Source of the DNA: Firmicutes bacterium CAG:646
GTDB lineage: Bacteria; Bacillota; Clostridia; Lachnospirales; Lachnospiraceae
Assembly: GCA_000432335.1 (NCBI GenBank)
Contig: HF995404.1
Location: 1-8,432, forward strand
Length of the DNA stretch: 8,432 bases
Direction: 5' to 3'
The notes under the pieces were generated by a model. The model worked only from the letters and a program-made list of their open reading frames with translations. It had not been told where the DNA came from and searched no databases. The first letter of the stretch is position 1, and each line of letters starts with the position of its first letter. The translations under genes were made by a program, and so were the position numbers. Shown piece after piece: positions 6,572 through 8,432 of this stretch.

Positions 6572-7450
6572 TTACTTCACTGGGGAAAATCCCACTTTTT
6601 CAAAAATTTCCATACTTTCTTCTGTCTGTAAATAGTTCAGAAACGCCTGCGCTTCTTCCTCATGCTCACTGGTTTTTAAAACTGCCGCAGGGTAGATGAC
6701 CTGCCCGCACATTTCCGGCGCAGCATAATCTGCCACGGCAAGTCCCGCTGAATAAGCGTCCGTACAGTAGATTACTCCACAGTCCACACTCCCTTCCGAA
6801 ATTTGCGTGGTTACTTCCTTTACGTTACTTCCGTAAGAAATTTTCCCTGCCCCGGCAAGCGCTTCTTCATCCAAACTATAATACTCCAGAATTTTCTGGG
6901 TGTATTGCCCCACCGGAACGTCTGCATTTCCCATCGCCATCAAAATATCTTCCTGCTTCAGCGCTCTGGCAAGATCGTCAAACGTCTTGATTTTTTCCTG
7001 ATTTTTCTCAGCAACACAAAGCGTCACCTTATTTTCCAAAATATCTATTCTGGAATCTTCCAGCACAAAATCCAGCCCCTCTGTATTCACCGCAGGATCT
7101 GCCTTACTGTCCAACTGATCCATCTGCTTTTGTCCCGCAGAAAGAAACAGATCGCAGACAGCCCCTTCCTGAATCTGCGTTTTTAACGTCCCAGAAGAAT
7201 CAAAATTGAAAGTTACCGTCACATGAGGATTTACTTTTGTGTAGCGTTCGCCCAGCCAGGTAAGCGTTTCCGTCATGGATGCCGCCGCAAACACAGTCAG
7301 TTCCACATCCTCCTTGTCGCTTTTATTCTCCTGCTGTTTTGTTCTTTCTTCCTGACTCTCCGCTTCTTTCTGTCCATTTTCTGTCTGGCATGCCGCCATA
7401 CTAAATGCCAAAACCAAAGCTAAAACTATCGATACCATTTTCTTCTTCAT
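6572..7450 (-). CDS. modA: Molybdate/tungstate-binding lipoprotein ModA
   Basis: This is the extracellular solute-binding protein that captures molybdate or tungstate for ModBC. The first 20 residues are a lipoprotein signal (KKK, a hydrophobic stretch, then SMAAC), with Cys21 as the lipidated residue, so it is tethered to the outer face of the single membrane. Residues 22-48 are a charged Glu/Lys/Gln-rich linker. The mature domain starts with ELTVFAAASMTETL and carries the oxyanion-binding segments FNFDSSGTLKTQI (81-93) and DLFLSAGQKQMD (100-111), then GNADVPVGQYTQKIL. At 292 residues it is slightly long for ModA because of the linker. GAAGGAG lies about 8 bases before the ATG. It is the first gene of the seven-gene operon and has a candidate promoter 67 bases upstream. 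The family call is secure; substrate preference between molybdate and tungstate is not. Confidence 0.95.
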   Translation of the reverse strand: MKKKMVSIVLALVLAFSMAACQTENGQKEAESQEERTKQQENKSDKEDVELTVFAAASMTETLTWLGERYTKVNPHVTVTFNFDSSGTLKTQIQEGAVCDLFLSAGQKQMDQLDSKADPAVNTEGLDFVLEDSRIDILENKVTLCVAEKNQEKIKTFDDLARALKQEDILMAMGNADVPVGQYTQKILEYYSLDEEALAGAGKISYGSNVKEVTTQISEGSVDCGVIYCTDAYSAGLAVADYAAPEMCGQVIYPAAVLKTSEHEEEAQAFLNYLQTEESMEIFEKVGFSPVK

Positions 7451-7516
7451 ACCATTTTCTCCTTCTTCAGAAAAAAATAGGGGGATTACTCCCTGTTTGT
7501 GGATTTACACAAAATT

Positions 7517-7545
7517 ATGGTATCAGAATCTTCACTTTTTTTCAA
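7517..7545 (-). promoter_or_regulatory. Candidate sigma-A promoter of the modA operon
   Basis: On the minus strand TTGAAA (7545-7540) is followed after 17 bases by TACCAT (7522-7517), preceded by TG one base upstream of the -10 box, an extended -10 feature. Transcription would start near 7510, giving a leader of about 60 bases before modA. The -35 matches five of six consensus positions and the -10 four of six. It is the best candidate between the hairpin at 7656-7700 and modA, but it is predicted by eye only. Confidence 0.45.
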
Positions 7546-7566
7546 TCGGGGATTTCCAGGAAGTAC

Positions 7567-7580
7567 AAAAGTATACTTTT
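7567..7580. promoter_or_regulatory. Perfect 14-base palindrome, possible operator
   Basis: AAAAGTATACTTTT is its own reverse complement and lies 22 bases upstream of the candidate mod -35 box. That position suits a transcription factor site. It does not match the ModE site I know, so no regulator is proposed. A/T-rich palindromes of this size can occur by chance in such spacers. Confidence 0.3.
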
Positions 7581-7585
7581 TGAAT

Positions 7586-7637
7586 ATTATGATGCGGCAG
7601 AGCCGCCAGTCCGGTGTGGTGAGAGCCCCGGAATAAT
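7586..7637. other. Potential three-way-junction structured element
   Basis: ATTAT (7586-7590) pairs with ATAAT (7633-7637) to close a junction carrying two G/C-rich hairpins: GCGGC-AGA-GCCGC (7594-7606), and TCCGG (7610-7614) with CCGGA (7628-7632). The second can extend inward by GG (7618-7619) with CC (7626-7627). The base composition contrasts sharply with the A/T-rich surroundings. It could be an RNA, a DNA structure or part of a dispersed intergenic repeat. I do not recognise it as a known riboswitch. If the candidate mod promoter is right, the element lies upstream of that transcript. Confidence 0.4.
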
Positions 7638-7649
7638 CACTTTTTCTAG

Positions 7650-7801
7650 TTTTTGAAAAAATGTCACCATTTTTTCGGCTAAAAAGTGGTGACATTTTTT
7701 GTAAAATTGTGATTTAGTAATATATAGTTATAAAATCAACCTGTTTTTCAAGTAGATTGTTGCAAAAACATCATCGAAAAGGGTGACATTTTTTCAAAAA
7801 A
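7650..7801. mobile_element. MITE-like block with about 27-base terminal inverted repeats
   Basis: The left end (7650-7677) and the reverse complement of the right end (7775-7801) share TTTTTGAAAAAATGTCACC exactly, followed by A or C, a T run of six or four, and CG. A third, inverted partial copy, GGTGACATTTTTTG, lies inside at 7688-7701. The block is about 150 bases and has no open frame. Multiple subterminal repeats beginning TGTCACC recall the ends of IS21-type insertion sequences, so an internally deleted or non-autonomous derivative is possible. No clear target duplication is visible at the flanks. The alternative is a set of three binding sites for a regulator. Confidence 0.4.
7656..7700. 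terminator. 20-base-pair hairpin within the repeat block, possible terminator
   Basis: AAAAAATGTCACCA plus TTTTTT (7656-7675) pairs with AAAAAG plus TGGTGACATTTTTT (7681-7700) around a five-base loop, CGGCT, with one G-T pair. On the minus strand it lies about 120 bases past the small-protein gene stop and before the mod promoter candidate, so it could separate the two transcription units. The stem is A/T-rich at both ends. It may be only the fold made by two adjacent inverted repeat copies. Confidence 0.4.
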
Positions 7802-7819
7802 TTCATTTTAGTAACTCTT

Positions 7820-8077
7820 TCACCCCGGAACCGCCATATCGGGCCATCCCAATACCAGTTCGGCGATCTCTGTCTCATAATCTCCCAGAATATCTTCGCT
7901 TCGCCCGGCGTGTTTTACATTAGTTTCCACGCCCCAGACGCCATTCTCCTCAAATTCCCAGATATGGTATCTCAAACCACGGAACTGAAAGTCCAGACTT
8001 CCCCGTCCTTCATCCTCCGTATAAGCAAAAATAATATTTTTTTTTCTCAAAGCATCCTGTATCTTTTCCAACCGCAT
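7820..8077 (-). CDS. Small uncharacterised acidic protein, 85 residues
   Basis: I do not recognise a named family. The gene looks real: GGAAG lies a few bases before the ATG (within AAAGGAAG), it starts 21 bases after the MATE gene stop on the same strand, and its composition is that of a soluble folded protein. An N-terminal helix (MRLEKIQDALRKKN) is followed by alternating strands rich in aromatic residues (IIFAYTEDEGRGSLDFQF, YHIWEFEENGVWGVET) and an acidic C-terminal helix (GDYETEIAELVLGW). There is no signal peptide, membrane segment, cysteine or obvious catalytic motif. It is probably co-transcribed with the transporter gene, but nothing shows that they work together. Confidence 0.75.
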   Translation of the reverse strand: MRLEKIQDALRKKNIIFAYTEDEGRGSLDFQFRGLRYHIWEFEENGVWGVETNVKHAGRSEDILGDYETEIAELVLGWPDMAVPG

Positions 8078-8098
8078 ACCGCTCTTCCTTTCTGCTTA

Positions 8099-8432
8099 TT
8101 ATTCAGCCACTTTCACCATAGCCCAGGCGCCTTTTTTCCGTTTCCAGATCACGAAGAAACAGATAAAATGGACTGCCAGCGTGATTGTCCAGGTGATAGG
8201 ATAAGATAAATACAGAACAAACAGGCTATGTTTCCAAACAAATACGGTAAAGATCCACAAAACCCGAAGTCCGCAGGCTCCCGCCAGAGATACCAACATA
8301 GGCATCACCGAATATCCCATTCCCCGCAAAATTCCCACTGCCACGTCCATAATACCGCAAAGGAAATACCACTGACAGATAATCTGCATTCTGGACATGC
8401 CATATTGGATTACTTCGGGATCGGAAGAATAA
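8099..8432 (-). CDS. MATE-family efflux transporter, C-terminal part, start outside window
   Basis: This is the last stretch of a multidrug and toxin extrusion (MATE, NorM/DinF-like) transporter, a membrane protein that exports cationic compounds using an ion gradient. The frame continues to the right edge past the internal Met at 8398, reading YSSDPEVIQYGMSRMQ, so the gene is cut by the window and not short. The part seen has about 110 residues. WYFLCGIMDVAVGILRGMGY matches the family segment before the last helices, followed by hydrophobic stretches (MPMLVSLAGACGLRVLWIFT, LFVLYLSYPITWTITLAVHF) and a basic cytoplasmic end (WKRKKGAW). It lies just upstream of the small-protein gene and is unrelated in function to the molybdenum operon. 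Confidence 0.85.
   Translation of the reverse strand, partial: YSSDPEVIQYGMSRMQIICQWYFLCGIMDVAVGILRGMGYSVMPMLVSLAGACGLRVLWIFTVFVWKHSLFVLYLSYPITWTITLAVHFICFFVIWKRKKGAWAMVKVAE

Larger units (their letters stand above)
7451..7819. other. Gene-free 369-base stretch upstream of modA
   Basis: No convincing coding sequence is present on either strand. From modA outward it holds the modA ribosome binding site, a short leader with a small hairpin (TTTGTG 7496-7501 with CACAAA 7508-7513), a candidate promoter, a 14-base palindrome, a three-way-junction fold (7586-7637) and a block of GTCACC repeats (7650-7801). I looked for a ModE-type operator and for the molybdenum cofactor riboswitch and could recognise neither. 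Short open frames on both strands cross the stretch but lack ribosome binding sites and break across the repeats. Confidence 0.7.

Noticed and set aside
7471..7494. Possible leader terminator before modA: a GGGA/TCCC stem followed by seven T on the minus strand.
   Set aside because: The stem is only four base pairs, too weak to call an attenuator, although the T run is real.
7451..7650. Molybdenum cofactor riboswitch upstream of modA.
   Set aside because: I could not match the conserved core of that riboswitch; the fold seen at 7586-7637 is small and different. A covariance-model search would be decisive.
7405..7656. Plus-strand open frame of 83 codons opposite the modA start and spacer.
   Set aside because: It begins within modA on the other strand, lacks a ribosome binding site and has atypical composition. 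It is treated as chance.
7486..7695. Minus-strand open frame of 69 codons upstream of modA.
   Set aside because: It starts inside the repeat hairpin, crosses the structured element and candidate promoter, has no ribosome binding site and has no protein-like pattern.
7715..7735. TATATAGTTATA-like sequence considered as a ModE site.
   Set aside because: It lacks the paired half-sites and flanks of the known ModE operator, lies inside the repeat block, and is ordinary for A/T-rich spacer DNA.

Overview
The window looks like chromosomal DNA from an anaerobic gut member of the Clostridia, most likely Lachnospiraceae. This rests on the gene repertoire, AGGAGG-type ribosome binding sites, A/T-rich spacers and the kind of conjugative element at the left edge. 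It is an inference, not a database result.

Layout. (1) 1-620, plus strand: the C-terminal part of a VirB4-type conjugation ATPase, visibly more G/C-rich than the rest. Its reading frame loses family resemblance and stops soon after position 591, so this is the broken edge of an integrative conjugative element (or an assembly join). (2) 621-793: a spacer with a long imperfect hairpin (715-774) that probably terminates transcription from both sides. (3) 794-7450, minus strand: a compact seven-gene operon read in the order modA - modB - modC - MOSC/MogA fusion - MoeA-like - moaA - xdhC-like, with gaps between -4 and 21 bases. (4) 7451-7819: a gene-free stretch of 369 bases holding a candidate mod promoter, a palindrome, a three-way-junction fold and three copies of a GTCACC-containing repeat, two of which delimit a small MITE-like block. 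(5) 7820-8432, minus strand: a small uncharacterised protein gene preceded by the 3' end of a MATE efflux transporter gene that runs off the right edge.

How the operon works together. ModA (lipoprotein), ModB (permease) and ModC (ATPase) import molybdate or tungstate. MoaA starts pyranopterin synthesis from GTP. The MogA half of the fusion adenylylates molybdopterin, and the MoeA-like protein probably inserts the metal. The MOSC half and the XdhC-like protein point to sulfuration and delivery of the cofactor to a molybdenum hydroxylase of the xanthine dehydrogenase type. No moaC, moaD/E, mobA or hydroxylase subunit gene is in the window.

Most of the window is a recognisable molybdenum operon. 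The points most worth a second look are the repeat block and folded element upstream of modA, the Cys-rich tail of the MoeA-like protein, the unusual domain order of the XdhC-like protein, and the abrupt end of the VirB4 gene.
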